A stretch of 47,668 bases of DNA from an uncultured Bacteroidales bacterium (GTDB taxonomy: Bacteria > Bacteroidota > Bacteroidia > Bacteroidales > UBA932). Positions within the stretch are counted from its first letter, which is position 1; each line of letters starts with the position of its first letter. Both the position numbers and the translations under genes were made by a program. Under the pieces are notes generated by a model. That model did no database searches. It had not been told where the DNA came from and saw only the letters and a program-made list of their open reading frames with translations. Shown piece after piece: positions 23,440 to 31,310 of this stretch. The stretch spans positions 1 through 47,668 of the forward strand of contig CAMYYI010000014.1 of assembly GCA_947303465.1 (NCBI GenBank). Reading direction: 5' to 3'.

Positions 23440-24323
23440 TTGAGCAGTTCTGCGGAGCACACGCGAGCGGCTTCCTCGTCCGGACGGCATTCCAGTTCGT
23501 AGCACGGAGTGCTTGTGACAGCCTGCTCCAGGGAGGCGTGCAGCCCGTCTGCCATGGCCTTGTCGGCCTTGAACCCGGAGCACGAAGAGTATAGCAGGGC
23601 GTAGGACTGAAGAAGGTTGAGCCTGGAAATCCTGTTCTCAGGGCTCCTTGTAATGCGTACGAACGCTCCCACCGGAGCCTCTATGTTCTTGTAGCACGGA
23701 GTCTTGCCGCTCCAGGGGGTGCCATAGGCAATCACCCTTCCGTCCGGCCATACACGCACTACGGGATTGTCGTCATTCATCAGCTCCGTTCCGGGTATGT
23801 ATTTGAGCCACAGGCTGCTGTGGGTACTCTTGCCGGTACCGCTCTTGGCCATGAACAGGAAAGCCTTGCCGGCATTGCTGACCATGGATGCATGCAGTTC
23901 CAGGGTGCCCAGCGGGGCTGTCCGGAAGGCGAACAGCAGCATAAGGGAATTGTTTATTCCGAAGAGGGCCTCGCTCACGCGGCGGTTGTCAAGATACAGC
24001 ACCCCGTCGCTGAAATCCTCGTTGGAACGCATATGGCAGTGGAAAGGTATGCTCTTGTCCGGAGACATGTCGAACGACCATCCACCCTCCTCTTTGTACA
24101 GCCTGATGACGGTCTCGCCGTCTTCTGTGGGGGCGTCGTAAACAATCTCGCGCTTCTCGGCGGCGCTGTACTCTCCGGTGTCCAGCCTGAGGTGGAAAAG
24201 GGGCGCGTCTGCGGGTTCGTCAATCAGGAAAGGGTCATATTGGGTAAGACGGGGCCACAGGGAGCAGCTGTCCGGCATCTCCAGTGAAAAAACGTGTTCG
24301 GCTACTTTGAAATACTTGGTCAT
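23436..24323 (-). CDS. HPr-kinase-like P-loop protein of a RiPP-type cassette
   Basis: A protein of 295 residues. The C-terminal two-thirds has an HprK/PEP-carboxykinase-type nucleotide site: LHASMV, Walker A AKSGTGKST (159-167) and MNDDNPVV (Asp184-185). The N-terminal 130 residues are a separate, mostly strand domain. Related kinases in lasso-peptide clusters phosphorylate the precursor C-terminus. Here the target is unknown and no HPr or lasso cyclase is adjacent. It is the first gene of the four-gene operon, preceded by a TATCTTTG box. Confidence 0.78.
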   Translation of the reverse strand: MTKYFKVAEHVFSLEMPDSCSLWPRLTQYDPFLIDEPADAPLFHLRLDTGEYSAAEKREIVYDAPTEDGETVIRLYKEEGGWSFDMSPDKSIPFHCHMRSNEDFSDGVLYLDNRRVSEALFGINNSLMLLFAFRTAPLGTLELHASMVSNAGKAFLFMAKSGTGKSTHSSLWLKYIPGTELMNDDNPVVRVWPDGRVIAYGTPWSGKTPCYKNIEAPVGAFVRITRSPENRISRLNLLQSYALLYSSCSGFKADKAMADGLHASLEQAVTSTPCYELECRPDEEAARVCSAELLK

Positions 24324-24332
24324 ATCAATCTA

Positions 24333-24340
24333 CAAAGATA
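24333..24340 (-). promoter_or_regulatory. -7 box TATCTTTG for the kinase cassette
   Basis: On the minus strand, a perfect TAnnTTTG lies 9 nt before the ATG at 24323. No clear -33 box was found at N20. It shares the 100-bp spacer with the divergent DUF4290 promoter. Confidence 0.65.
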
Positions 24341-24390
24341 AGAATTTTATTTTGATGGCATTTTGTTTTTTTAGTTTGCTCGGAAAAGCT

Positions 24391-24398
24391 TATATTTG
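24391..24398 (+). promoter_or_regulatory. -7 box TATATTTG for the DUF4290-ftsK operon
   Basis: A perfect -7 box lies 24 nt before the ATG at 24423. A TTG codon at 24396 lies inside this box, so it cannot be the start. Confidence 0.7.
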
Positions 24399-24422
24399 CT
24401 AACTAACAAACGAAGTCAGAAA

Positions 24423-25091
24423 ATGGAAGAGACGACGAACAATATCGGGCTGGATTACAATACGGAGCGGGAGAGGCTTGAGATGCCCGAGTACGGCCGC
24501 AACGTGCTGAAAATGGTAGAGAAGATGAAGGAAATCCCGGACAGGGAGAAGCGCAGCGAGCAGGCCCGTGCCATAGTAAAGGTCATGGAACTGCTCAATC
24601 CCCAGGTACGCCAGCTGGACAATTACGATCACAAGCTTTGGGACCACCTCTATATGATAGCGGGTTTCGACCTGGATGTGGATTCTCCTTATCCCTGCCC
24701 GGTGGCGGAGGAATTCAATACCCGTCCGGTGCCCATTCCCATGAAGGGAGAGAAGATCAAGGCCACCCATTACGGCCGCAACATAGAGAAGATAATCAAC
24801 CTGCTCTGCGACGAGCCGGACGGCGAGCTGAAGACGGAGATGATACGTTCCCTGGCCATTTACATGAGGCAGCAGTACCTCATTTGGAACAAGGACAGCG
24901 TGTCGGACGAAACCATCTTCCACGATATCGAAAAGCTGTCCGATTACCGGCTCAAGATACCGGAGGGCATTAAGCTGCACCAGATTAATACAGACGCCAA
25001 TTATTCCCGCCCCGGACTCAACATCAACGTGGGCCAGGGAGGCGGCAAGAACCGTAACAACTATCGCAAAAACAAGGGTAAAAGGAAATAA
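24423..25091 (+). CDS. DUF4290 family protein
   Basis: A protein of 222 residues with the family's opening (YNTERERLEMPEYGRNVLKM) and a central DHKLWDHLYMIAGFDLD block. It is soluble and mostly helical, with a basic, glycine- and asparagine-rich tail. The function is unknown; it is conserved across Bacteroidota ahead of cell-division or translocase genes. Its stop shares one base with the ftsK start (TAATG), suggesting coupling. Confidence 0.85.
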   Translation: MEETTNNIGLDYNTERERLEMPEYGRNVLKMVEKMKEIPDREKRSEQARAIVKVMELLNPQVRQLDNYDHKLWDHLYMIAGFDLDVDSPYPCPVAEEFNTRPVPIPMKGEKIKATHYGRNIEKIINLLCDEPDGELKTEMIRSLAIYMRQQYLIWNKDSVSDETIFHDIEKLSDYRLKIPEGIKLHQINTDANYSRPGLNINVGQGGGKNRNNYRKNKGKRK

Positions 25092-27514
25092 TGAAAGCTC
25101 CCGCATTCATACGCAACTGGGATGAGAGCCAGAAGGCTTCGGCAGTCAAGCTGCTGGGGCTCTGCGTGGCGGCCGTCACCCTTTTCATATTCATTGCCAT
25201 AGTTTCGTATCTGCTTCACTGGAAGCAGGATATGAGTTTCGTGCCGGGACAGGAGGTGGCCAATGCCGCAGGGTCCCTGGGCTATCGCACCGGGAAGTTC
25301 TTCGTATGCGACTTTCTGGGGCTCGGCAGTGTGGCGCTGCTTGTAATCCTGGTTGTAATATCGGTCAAACTGCTTACCGGGCGCTGGATTCTTTCCTTCG
25401 CCCGCACCGTTCTGCTTACGCTTACCGGCGCTTTTGCGGCGTCCCTCCTGCTCGCCTACGTGGGCAAGCTTGCAGGCCTTTCCACCGCCTTCGGCGGCGG
25501 TCTGGGAGGAGCATGCGGTGCCGCAGTGACGGAATGGGGCTGCAGGGTGATTGGCCCTGTGCTTACCGCAGTGGCTGTCCTGCTGCTGGTGGCTCTCTGG
25601 CTGTTCTTCTGCTCCAGCCGCTTCAACCGCTTCATGGCCGGGCTGTGGGCTACCAGACAGGAGGGGACAGAAGAAGGCCCTGACGAGGCTGAACTGGAGC
25701 GGGAGGAGCGCCGCCGTCGCAGGGAAGAGGAACGGGAGGAGCGTCGCCGCCAGAAGCAGGAGGCCGAGGAGAAGGCCAGGGCCGAGAAAGAGAGGCGGCA
25801 GCGCGAGCGTGAGAAGGAAATCGCTGTGAGTGAGGAAGATGTTCCCGAAGAAGAAGCTGCTTCCGAGGATGACGATCCCATGAAGGTGCAGCGTGACGAT
25901 GAAGGACTGGATACCGATATAAAGAAGGAACTCAAGCCCATAGACAACCGTCTGGATCCGCCGGACGGTCTGCCCAAGTTCGTTTTTCCCCCGTCGCTCG
26001 ACCTGCTGGAGGCGCATGAAAGCAACCGTCATGACGTGTCCACCGAGGAGCTGGTGCGCAACCGCAACAAGATACGCGCCGCCCTGGCCAACTATAAGAT
26101 TCAGGTCAACGACGTTACTGCGATAGTCGGTCCTACCGTTACCCTCTACAAGGTCTATCCTGCGCCCGGCGTCAAGATAGCGGACATCAAGAAGCTCCAG
26201 GAAGATATAGCCATGTCCCTGAGGGCCAAGGGAGTGCGCGTGGTGACGCTGGAGGATTCCGTGGGTATAGAGGTGGCCAACGATTATGCATCCATAGTTC
26301 CCCTCAAGGCGCTCCTGAACGACGAGGCCTTCCGGGAGAGCAAGGCTGAGCTGCCGGTCGCCATAGGATACACCATCACCCAGAAGGTAAAGGTGTTCGA
26401 TCTTGCAGACGCGCCCCACTTGCTCATTGCAGGTGCTACCAAGCAGGGTAAGTCTGTGGGACTCAACGTGATAGTGAGCTCGCTGCTGTACAGCCGCCAC
26501 CCGTCGGAGCTCAAGTTCGTGTTCATCGACCCCAAGATGGTGGAGTTCTCCTCCTACGCCCAGCTTCTGCACCATTATCTGGCCGTTCTTCCCACCGCCG
26601 CAAGCGAGGAGGACGAGATGAGCAGCGCCATAGTCAAGAAGCCCAAGGATGCCGAGAAGATACTGCGTTCCGTTTGCATAGAGATGGATGAGCGCTATGA
26701 ACTGCTCTCCAAGGCCGGAGTGAACAAGGTTACGCTGTACAACGACAAGTTCCGTCAGCATCACCTCCGCAGCGACCAGGGCCACCGTTTCCTGCCTTAT
26801 CTGGTAGTGGTGGTGGATGAGTATGCAGACCTTACCATGACCAGCGGTGGCGGTGCGGATGCAAAGCAGAACGGACGCAGCATTACCGGCTCCATCATAC
26901 GTCTTGCCCAGAAGGGCCGTGCTGCAGGCATTCACGTGATCCTGGCCACCCAGAGGCCTTCCGTGGATGTTATTTCCGGCCTTATCAAGAGCAACTTCCC
27001 TATGCGTATCGCCTTCCGCGTAGCGTCCAGGGTGGACTCCATGACCATCCTCGACGCCCCCGGCGCCGAGAAACTGATAGGCAAAGGAGATATGCTTTTC
27101 TCTGCCGGAATAGATACCGAACGTATCCAGTGCGGCTATGTAAGCGGAGAAGAGATTGACAACATTACCGAGTATATCAGCGAACAGCAAGGCTACGCAA
27201 AGAGCTATAATACACCGTATTACCTGCCTGAGGTGGAGGAGGCCGGAGATGGCGGCAGCGGCGGTGGAGGCGGCGATATAAGCGACCTTGACGACCGTTT
27301 CCGCGAGGCCGCCGAACTGGTGGTTACCACACAAAAAGCATCCACTTCGTATCTTCAGACGCGTCTCGGTATGGGATTTGCGAAAGCAGCACGTGTAATG
27401 GGGCAGCTGGAGACGGCGGGAGTCGTAGGACCTCAGGAGGGCGCAAAGCCCAGACAGGTCCTGGTACCCGACCTGAACAGCCTCCAGGGCATTTTGGATA
27501 CGTACGGAAAATGA
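25091..27514 (+). CDS. ftsK: FtsK/SpoIIIE-type DNA translocase
   Basis: A protein of 807 residues. Four membrane spans are seen in residues 20-185. A long charged linker rich in Glu, Arg and Lys (about 190-290, likely coiled coil) follows. The motor has the alpha and beta domains with Walker A GATKQGKSVGL (about 447) and Walker B YLVVVVDEYADLTM. A glycine-rich hinge precedes the gamma winged helix (about 740-807), which reads oriented DNA sites. It pumps DNA at the septum and activates XerCD at dif. It belongs to the DUF4290-ftsK-lolA-mnmA run, overlapping both neighbours. Confidence 0.95.
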   Translation: MKAPAFIRNWDESQKASAVKLLGLCVAAVTLFIFIAIVSYLLHWKQDMSFVPGQEVANAAGSLGYRTGKFFVCDFLGLGSVALLVILVVISVKLLTGRWILSFARTVLLTLTGAFAASLLLAYVGKLAGLSTAFGGGLGGACGAAVTEWGCRVIGPVLTAVAVLLLVALWLFFCSSRFNRFMAGLWATRQEGTEEGPDEAELEREERRRRREEEREERRRQKQEAEEKARAEKERRQREREKEIAVSEEDVPEEEAASEDDDPMKVQRDDEGLDTDIKKELKPIDNRLDPPDGLPKFVFPPSLDLLEAHESNRHDVSTEELVRNRNKIRAALANYKIQVNDVTAIVGPTVTLYKVYPAPGVKIADIKKLQEDIAMSLRAKGVRVVTLEDSVGIEVANDYASIVPLKALLNDEAFRESKAELPVAIGYTITQKVKVFDLADAPHLLIAGATKQGKSVGLNVIVSSLLYSRHPSELKFVFIDPKMVEFSSYAQLLHHYLAVLPTAASEEDEMSSAIVKKPKDAEKILRSVCIEMDERYELLSKAGVNKVTLYNDKFRQHHLRSDQGHRFLPYLVVVVDEYADLTMTSGGGADAKQNGRSITGSIIRLAQKGRAAGIHVILATQRPSVDVISGLIKSNFPMRIAFRVASRVDSMTILDAPGAEKLIGKGDMLFSAGIDTERIQCGYVSGEEIDNITEYISEQQGYAKSYNTPYYLPEVEEAGDGGSGGGGGDISDLDDRFREAAELVVTTQKASTSYLQTRLGMGFAKAARVMGQLETAGVVGPQEGAKPRQVLVPDLNSLQGILDTYGK

Positions 27515-28020
27515 AAAAGACAGTAGCAGCATTCCTTCTGACGCTCGTGAGCTTCGCTCTTGCGGCGCAGGACGGCGCGTCATATCTCAAAGACCTCGTG
27601 GCGGGCAACAGGGTGACCTTCAACTACAACCTCGGAGTCAAGGGCAAGGCCCCCGTAGTCATGAGCGGCAAGGCCGTCATAGACGGGGACTGCTACAGCG
27701 TATGTGGCAACGGTCTGGAGATGTACTGCGACGGCGCCACCAAATGGACCGTTGACAATGAGGCCAAGGAAGTTTACATTGAGTCTTCCGAGGGCACCCG
27801 TGACTTTCTGGCGGACCCGTCTGCGTGGATAGATAACGTTAAGGACCTCAAGGTTTCCAGCAGCACTGCCAGCGGTACCTATTACGATAAGGCTCAAGAT
27901 GTTACGTTGAGCTTCAAGTTTTCATCAATCACCCCTTCCCCCCTGAGCGGCAGCACTGCAGGCTTTGTGTTTGACCCCTCTGCCCTCGGTTCCGAATGGG
28001 TGGTCACAGACCTGCGATGA
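27511..28020 (+). CDS. LolA-like periplasmic lipoprotein carrier
   Basis: A protein of 169 residues with a signal peptide ending ALAAQ. The mature part is one small strand-rich domain (VTFNYNLGVKGKAPVVMSGKAVI, then YCDGATKWTVDNEAKEVYI) like the half-barrel of LolA, which shuttles lipoproteins to the outer membrane. LolA-like genes commonly follow ftsK in Bacteroidales, which supports the call. The sequence is short for LolA, and substrate binding was not tested. It overlaps ftsK and mnmA by 4 nt each. Confidence 0.75.
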   Translation: MKKTVAAFLLTLVSFALAAQDGASYLKDLVAGNRVTFNYNLGVKGKAPVVMSGKAVIDGDCYSVCGNGLEMYCDGATKWTVDNEAKEVYIESSEGTRDFLADPSAWIDNVKDLKVSSSTASGTYYDKAQDVTLSFKFSSITPSPLSGSTAGFVFDPSALGSEWVVTDLR

Positions 28021-29324
28021 AAGTCTGCGTCGGTCTATCCGGAGGAGTTGACTCCAGCGTTGCGGCCCTGTTGCTCAAGCAGCAGGGCTACGATGTTTTT
28101 GCCATGTTCATGCAGAACTGGCACGACACGGAGGGCACTTTGCACGGAGACTGCGAATGGGAGGAAGACAAGTTCGTGGCTGAACTGGTGGCCAGGAAAC
28201 TGGGCATCCCGTTCTATTTTGTAGATCTTTCCGGTGAGTATCGTCAGCGGGTTGTGGATTACATGTTCGACGAATACGCCAAAGGCCGCACCCCCAATCC
28301 GGACGTACTCTGCAACAGGGAAATAAAGTTCGACGCGTTTCTCCGCAAGGCCCGGGCCATGGGGGCGGACATGGTAGCTACCGGACACTACTGCCGCAAG
28401 GAACAGGCTCCTGACGGCAGCTGGAAGCTCCTCGAGGGTATAGATCCGGGCAAAGACCAGAGTTATTTCCTTTGCCAGCTGAACCAGGAACAGCTTTCCC
28501 GAGCACTTTTCCCCATAGGCGGCATGCTCAAGTCCGAGGTCAGGGCGCTGGCTGCAGAGGCGGATCTGCCGTCTGCAGACAAGAAGGACTCCCAAGGCAT
28601 ATGCTTCGTGGGCAAGGTGGACCTGCCGGTATTCCTGCAGCAGAAACTCAAGTCTGTAGAGGGCGATGTGGTTGAGGTTTTCGACGCCTGGTACGCTTCT
28701 TCTGATAAATATTCAGAGGACAGCCGCCTCATAGCAAAGGCGGGGATTGAAGCTTGGAACTCACTTACCGACACTGAGCTCTCTACCCTTGCTACTCCGT
28801 TGGACTACAGCAATATACAGTTTGAGACCGAGACCTACCGCTCTGGTAAGAAGCATATCAGGAAGACGCGCCTGAAGGCCAATCCTTTCGGCGTTATAGC
28901 TGGCCGTCACGAGGGCGCGCAGTTCTATACGATAGGGCAGCGCAAGGGGCTGGCGATAGGCGGCCATGCCAGGCCCATCTTCGTTATCGCCACGGATATT
29001 GCGGCAAACCGGGTGTACGTGGGTGAGGGAGATGACCATAAAGGGCTGTTCCGCAGCGTATTGCGTGTGGCTCCGGAAGAGCTGCACTGGATACGTAAGG
29101 TGCACGAACTGCCGCTTGGAGCCTCAAGACGCTGCCGTTGCCGCATACGTTACCGTCAGGAATTGCAGGATGCAACGCTGCTCATGAGGGAGGCGGGGCT
29201 TTTTGTATGCTTCGATGTGCCCCAGAGGAGCATTACTCCCGGGCAGTTTGCGGCTTTTTACGAGCTTCAGGACCCGTCAGATCCTTACGACGCCCCGGAA
29301 CTTCTCGGCAGCGGAGTGATTTAA
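28017..29324 (+). CDS. mnmA: tRNA 2-thiouridylase MnmA
   Basis: A protein of 435 residues. The PP-loop is GLSGGVDSSVAA (7-18), the catalytic Cys is in PNPDVLCNREIKFD, and the second Cys in SQGICFVGK. It thiolates U34 of tRNA-Lys, Glu and Gln. It is about 70 residues longer than E. coli MnmA; the extra part lies after LPVFLQQKLK and before GRHEGAQFYTIGQRKGL, in a region where Bacteroidota versions vary. The 4-nt overlap start at 28017 is supported by the conserved MKVCVGLSGGVDS opening. Confidence 0.93.
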   Translation: MKVCVGLSGGVDSSVAALLLKQQGYDVFAMFMQNWHDTEGTLHGDCEWEEDKFVAELVARKLGIPFYFVDLSGEYRQRVVDYMFDEYAKGRTPNPDVLCNREIKFDAFLRKARAMGADMVATGHYCRKEQAPDGSWKLLEGIDPGKDQSYFLCQLNQEQLSRALFPIGGMLKSEVRALAAEADLPSADKKDSQGICFVGKVDLPVFLQQKLKSVEGDVVEVFDAWYASSDKYSEDSRLIAKAGIEAWNSLTDTELSTLATPLDYSNIQFETETYRSGKKHIRKTRLKANPFGVIAGRHEGAQFYTIGQRKGLAIGGHARPIFVIATDIAANRVYVGEGDDHKGLFRSVLRVAPEELHWIRKVHELPLGASRRCRCRIRYRQELQDATLLMREAGLFVCFDVPQRSITPGQFAAFYELQDPSDPYDAPELLGSGVI

Positions 29325-29333
29325 CGATAGAAA

Positions 29334-30305
29334 ATGGACAGCATTAGCAACATAGCCGGAAGCGGGAGGTGTGCCTCCTGGAGACGTTGCTACCCTAGGC
29401 ACGTAAGAGGGAGGGGCCCACTGAGTGGGAGGGGTCGCGAAGCGACGCTACAGGGGGCACACCTCCCGCTGCTGGCGTTACTGCTAGCCATCTTTATCAA
29501 TGTTCCGGCGGCGGGGCAGGGCTTCCATCCGTCGGCGCCTCCGGTGCCTTCGTATGTTGTGTTCTGCGGTGACACGGTGCGCTTCGATACTACCGAGAAG
29601 TATGAACGCATGGACAGGGAGCTGATGGCCTTTACCTACATGCAGACGACCACCACCCTCATGCTGAAGCGTTCCATGCGCTGTTTTGCAGAGGTGATGC
29701 CTACGCTTTCCCGTAAGGGAGTGCCGGAAGACTTCAAATATCTGATGGTGATAGAGAGCAACCTGGACCCCAAGGCGGTTTCCGTTGCCGGCGCGGCAGG
29801 ATTGTGGCAGTTTACAAGGGCTACAGCACAGGAGTTCGGTCTGGAGGTCAATACCGAGGTGGATGAGCGCTTCCATCCCGCCAAGGAGACAGAAGCAGCA
29901 TGTGCTTTTCTGTTAAGGGCTTACGCCATGTTCGGCAACTGGACTACCGTGGCGGCGAGTTACAACTGCGGCATGGGAGGAATGGCACGCCGTATAAACG
30001 AACAGGGCCAGAAATCCTTCTTCGACCTCCTGCTCCCGGAAGAAACTACGCGCTACATCTATCGCATTCTTGCCGCCAAGATGCTCTTCGAGAACCCTGC
30101 GGCTTTCGGGTTCAACGTCACCGACCGTTATCCCTGGATCAAGCCGCGCCAGACCGTCACTACATCGGATCCCATACCCAGCCTGGTGGAGTTTGCCTCG
30201 CGTTACGGCGTTTCGTATGCCGCCCTCAAGCGCGCCAATCTGTGGCTGCGCTCAGACTGCCTTACCAACAAATCCAAGAAGACTTACAGTATCGCGATTC
30301 CCTAA
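29334..30305 (+). CDS. lytic transglycosylase (MltD-like) with a repeat in its signal region
   Basis: A protein of 323 residues. The catalytic Glu is in LMVIESNLDP, followed by GLWQFTRATA and AASYNCGMGG, the standard SLT domain boxes. A C-terminal LysM-like stretch (YGVSYAALKRANLW) follows and should bind peptidoglycan. The hydrophobic export segment (LPLLALLLAIFINVPAAGQ) begins only about 42 residues from the Met, because a 110-bp palindromic element adds an Arg/Gly-rich leader. Whether export still works is unclear; no in-frame start lies between the element and the hydrophobic core. The 3' end overlaps apbE by 4 nt. Confidence 0.84.
   Translation: MDSISNIAGSGRCASWRRCYPRHVRGRGPLSGRGREATLQGAHLPLLALLLAIFINVPAAGQGFHPSAPPVPSYVVFCGDTVRFDTTEKYERMDRELMAFTYMQTTTTLMLKRSMRCFAEVMPTLSRKGVPEDFKYLMVIESNLDPKAVSVAGAAGLWQFTRATAQEFGLEVNTEVDERFHPAKETEAACAFLLRAYAMFGNWTTVAASYNCGMGGMARRINEQGQKSFFDLLLPEETTRYIYRILAAKMLFENPAAFGFNVTDRYPWIKPRQTVTTSDPIPSLVEFASRYGVSYAALKRANLWLRSDCLTNKSKKTYSIAIP
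29361..29470. repeat. 110-bp palindromic element inside the transglycosylase gene
   Basis: The 20-nt ends AGCGGGAGGTGTGCCTCCTG (29361-29380) and CAGGGGGCACACCTCCCGCT (29451-29470) are inverted repeats with one mismatch. Inside lie palindromes CCCACTGAGTGGG (29417-29429) and GTCGCGAAGCGAC (29434-29446), the latter related to the core of the other repeats. It falls between the start codon and the signal-peptide core and keeps the frame. Confidence 0.7.
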
Positions 30306-31231
30306 AAACCGGGGGATTTCCAGGAAGAGTCGGAGCATATCAGGAAAGCTTCGATTCCGGGGTGTGATTCCACGAAGCTGCGAGCCTCGTCGAGACCTGC
30401 GACCATGAAGTAGGTGGCAAGTGCGTCGGCTTCCGTAGCGTTAGGGGCTATCACTGTGGCACTCAGTAAATTATGCTCCACGGGCCGGCCTGTCCTGGGG
30501 TCTATGGTGTGGGCATATTTCTTTCCGTCGCGCACATAGAATTTGCGGTAATTGCCGGAGGTAACAACCCCGTAAGATCCTCCACCCGACTTCCATATTC
30601 CTGACAGGTCCTTCCCGGGCGTGTCGTTGTCGTCAGAGGGCGTGTCTATACCTATAGTCCAGCCGCGGCCCTCCGGATTGAGCCCTTCGCAATAGATTTC
30701 TCCTATATCTACCAGCATGTCGTGCACCCCTATGGAATGCAGGTATCCGGCTACCAGGTCGCAGCTGTATCCCTGGGCTATGGCATTGAAATTCAGCACT
30801 TCCTGCCTGCGGCAACGTTCCATGGCGGCAGCTATTGTATCGTCGGACGGCAGGCTGTCCGTGGTGAATCCGAAGCCCCAGATATCGAAGAGGGGGCCTG
30901 CGGCTACATCGAAAGCGCCGCCGCTAAGGTCGTGATAGTATCCGGAGAGCTCCAGGATATCCCGGAACATGTCGTTCAGTTCCACTTCCTCTCCGGCATT
31001 GCGGCGGCTGAGCAGGGATTTGCGGTTGTATCCGGACAGGGTGGTATCTACGGCATACAGTATTCCGTCTACGGCCGCCTGTACCTGCCGGCGCGGGACA
31101 GACACCCCGCGGGCATTGTACTGTACGCTGTAAAGGCCTCCCTGTGCATAACCGCGCAGGGTCTCATAGCGGCTGCCGCATGAAGCAAGCACAAAAACAG
31201 CGAAGACAAGAGTAAAAAAACGTACTCTCAT
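30302..31231 (-). CDS. apbE: FAD:protein FMN transferase ApbE, lipoprotein
   Basis: A protein of 309 residues with a lipoprotein signal (VFVLASC-G), so anchored on the outer face of a membrane. The ApbE blocks are present: DTTLSGYN, GGAFDVAAGPL, AIAQGYSCD, VDIGEIYCEG, SGNYRKF and HTIDPRTGRPVEHN, then TEADALAT. It would attach FMN to Thr residues of flavoproteins such as NQR/RNF subunits, none of which is in this window. The start at 31231 was chosen because it begins the signal peptide; longer frames upstream would cross the promoter. It overlaps the transglycosylase by 4 nt. Confidence 0.92.
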   Translation of the reverse strand: MRVRFFTLVFAVFVLASCGSRYETLRGYAQGGLYSVQYNARGVSVPRRQVQAAVDGILYAVDTTLSGYNRKSLLSRRNAGEEVELNDMFRDILELSGYYHDLSGGAFDVAAGPLFDIWGFGFTTDSLPSDDTIAAAMERCRRQEVLNFNAIAQGYSCDLVAGYLHSIGVHDMLVDIGEIYCEGLNPEGRGWTIGIDTPSDDNDTPGKDLSGIWKSGGGSYGVVTSGNYRKFYVRDGKKYAHTIDPRTGRPVEHNLLSATVIAPNATEADALATYFMVAGLDEARSFVESHPGIEAFLICSDSSWKSPGF

Positions 31232-31251
31232 AGTCAGGCAAAGTATTTGCA

Positions 31252-31259
31252 CAAAGGTA
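31252..31259 (-). promoter_or_regulatory. -7 box TACCTTTG for apbE
   Basis: On the minus strand, a perfect TAnnTTTG lies 20 nt before the ATG at 31231. The -33 box is not clear. It supports the 31231 start. Confidence 0.55.
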
Positions 31260-31310
31260 GAGGATTTTAGCATAAAAATATGCATATTTGCAATTTGTAA
31301 ACACAGAAAA

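Noticed and set aside
23440..23583. N-terminal extension of the S24/S26 peptidase to 23583
   Set aside because: The extra 48 residues are Arg/Gly/Ser-rich, antisense-like composition over the kinase gene, and the start at 23439 gives the ATGA overlap.
21084..24323. Lasso-peptide cluster
   Set aside because: No asparagine-synthetase-like cyclase, no B2 transglutaminase-like protease and no precursor ORF were seen; only the kinase, PqqD-like protein and exporter match.
25061..27583. 840-residue open frame antisense to ftsK
   Set aside because: It mirrors codon bias of the GC-rich ftsK gene, has no recognisable motif, while the plus strand has full FtsK domains.
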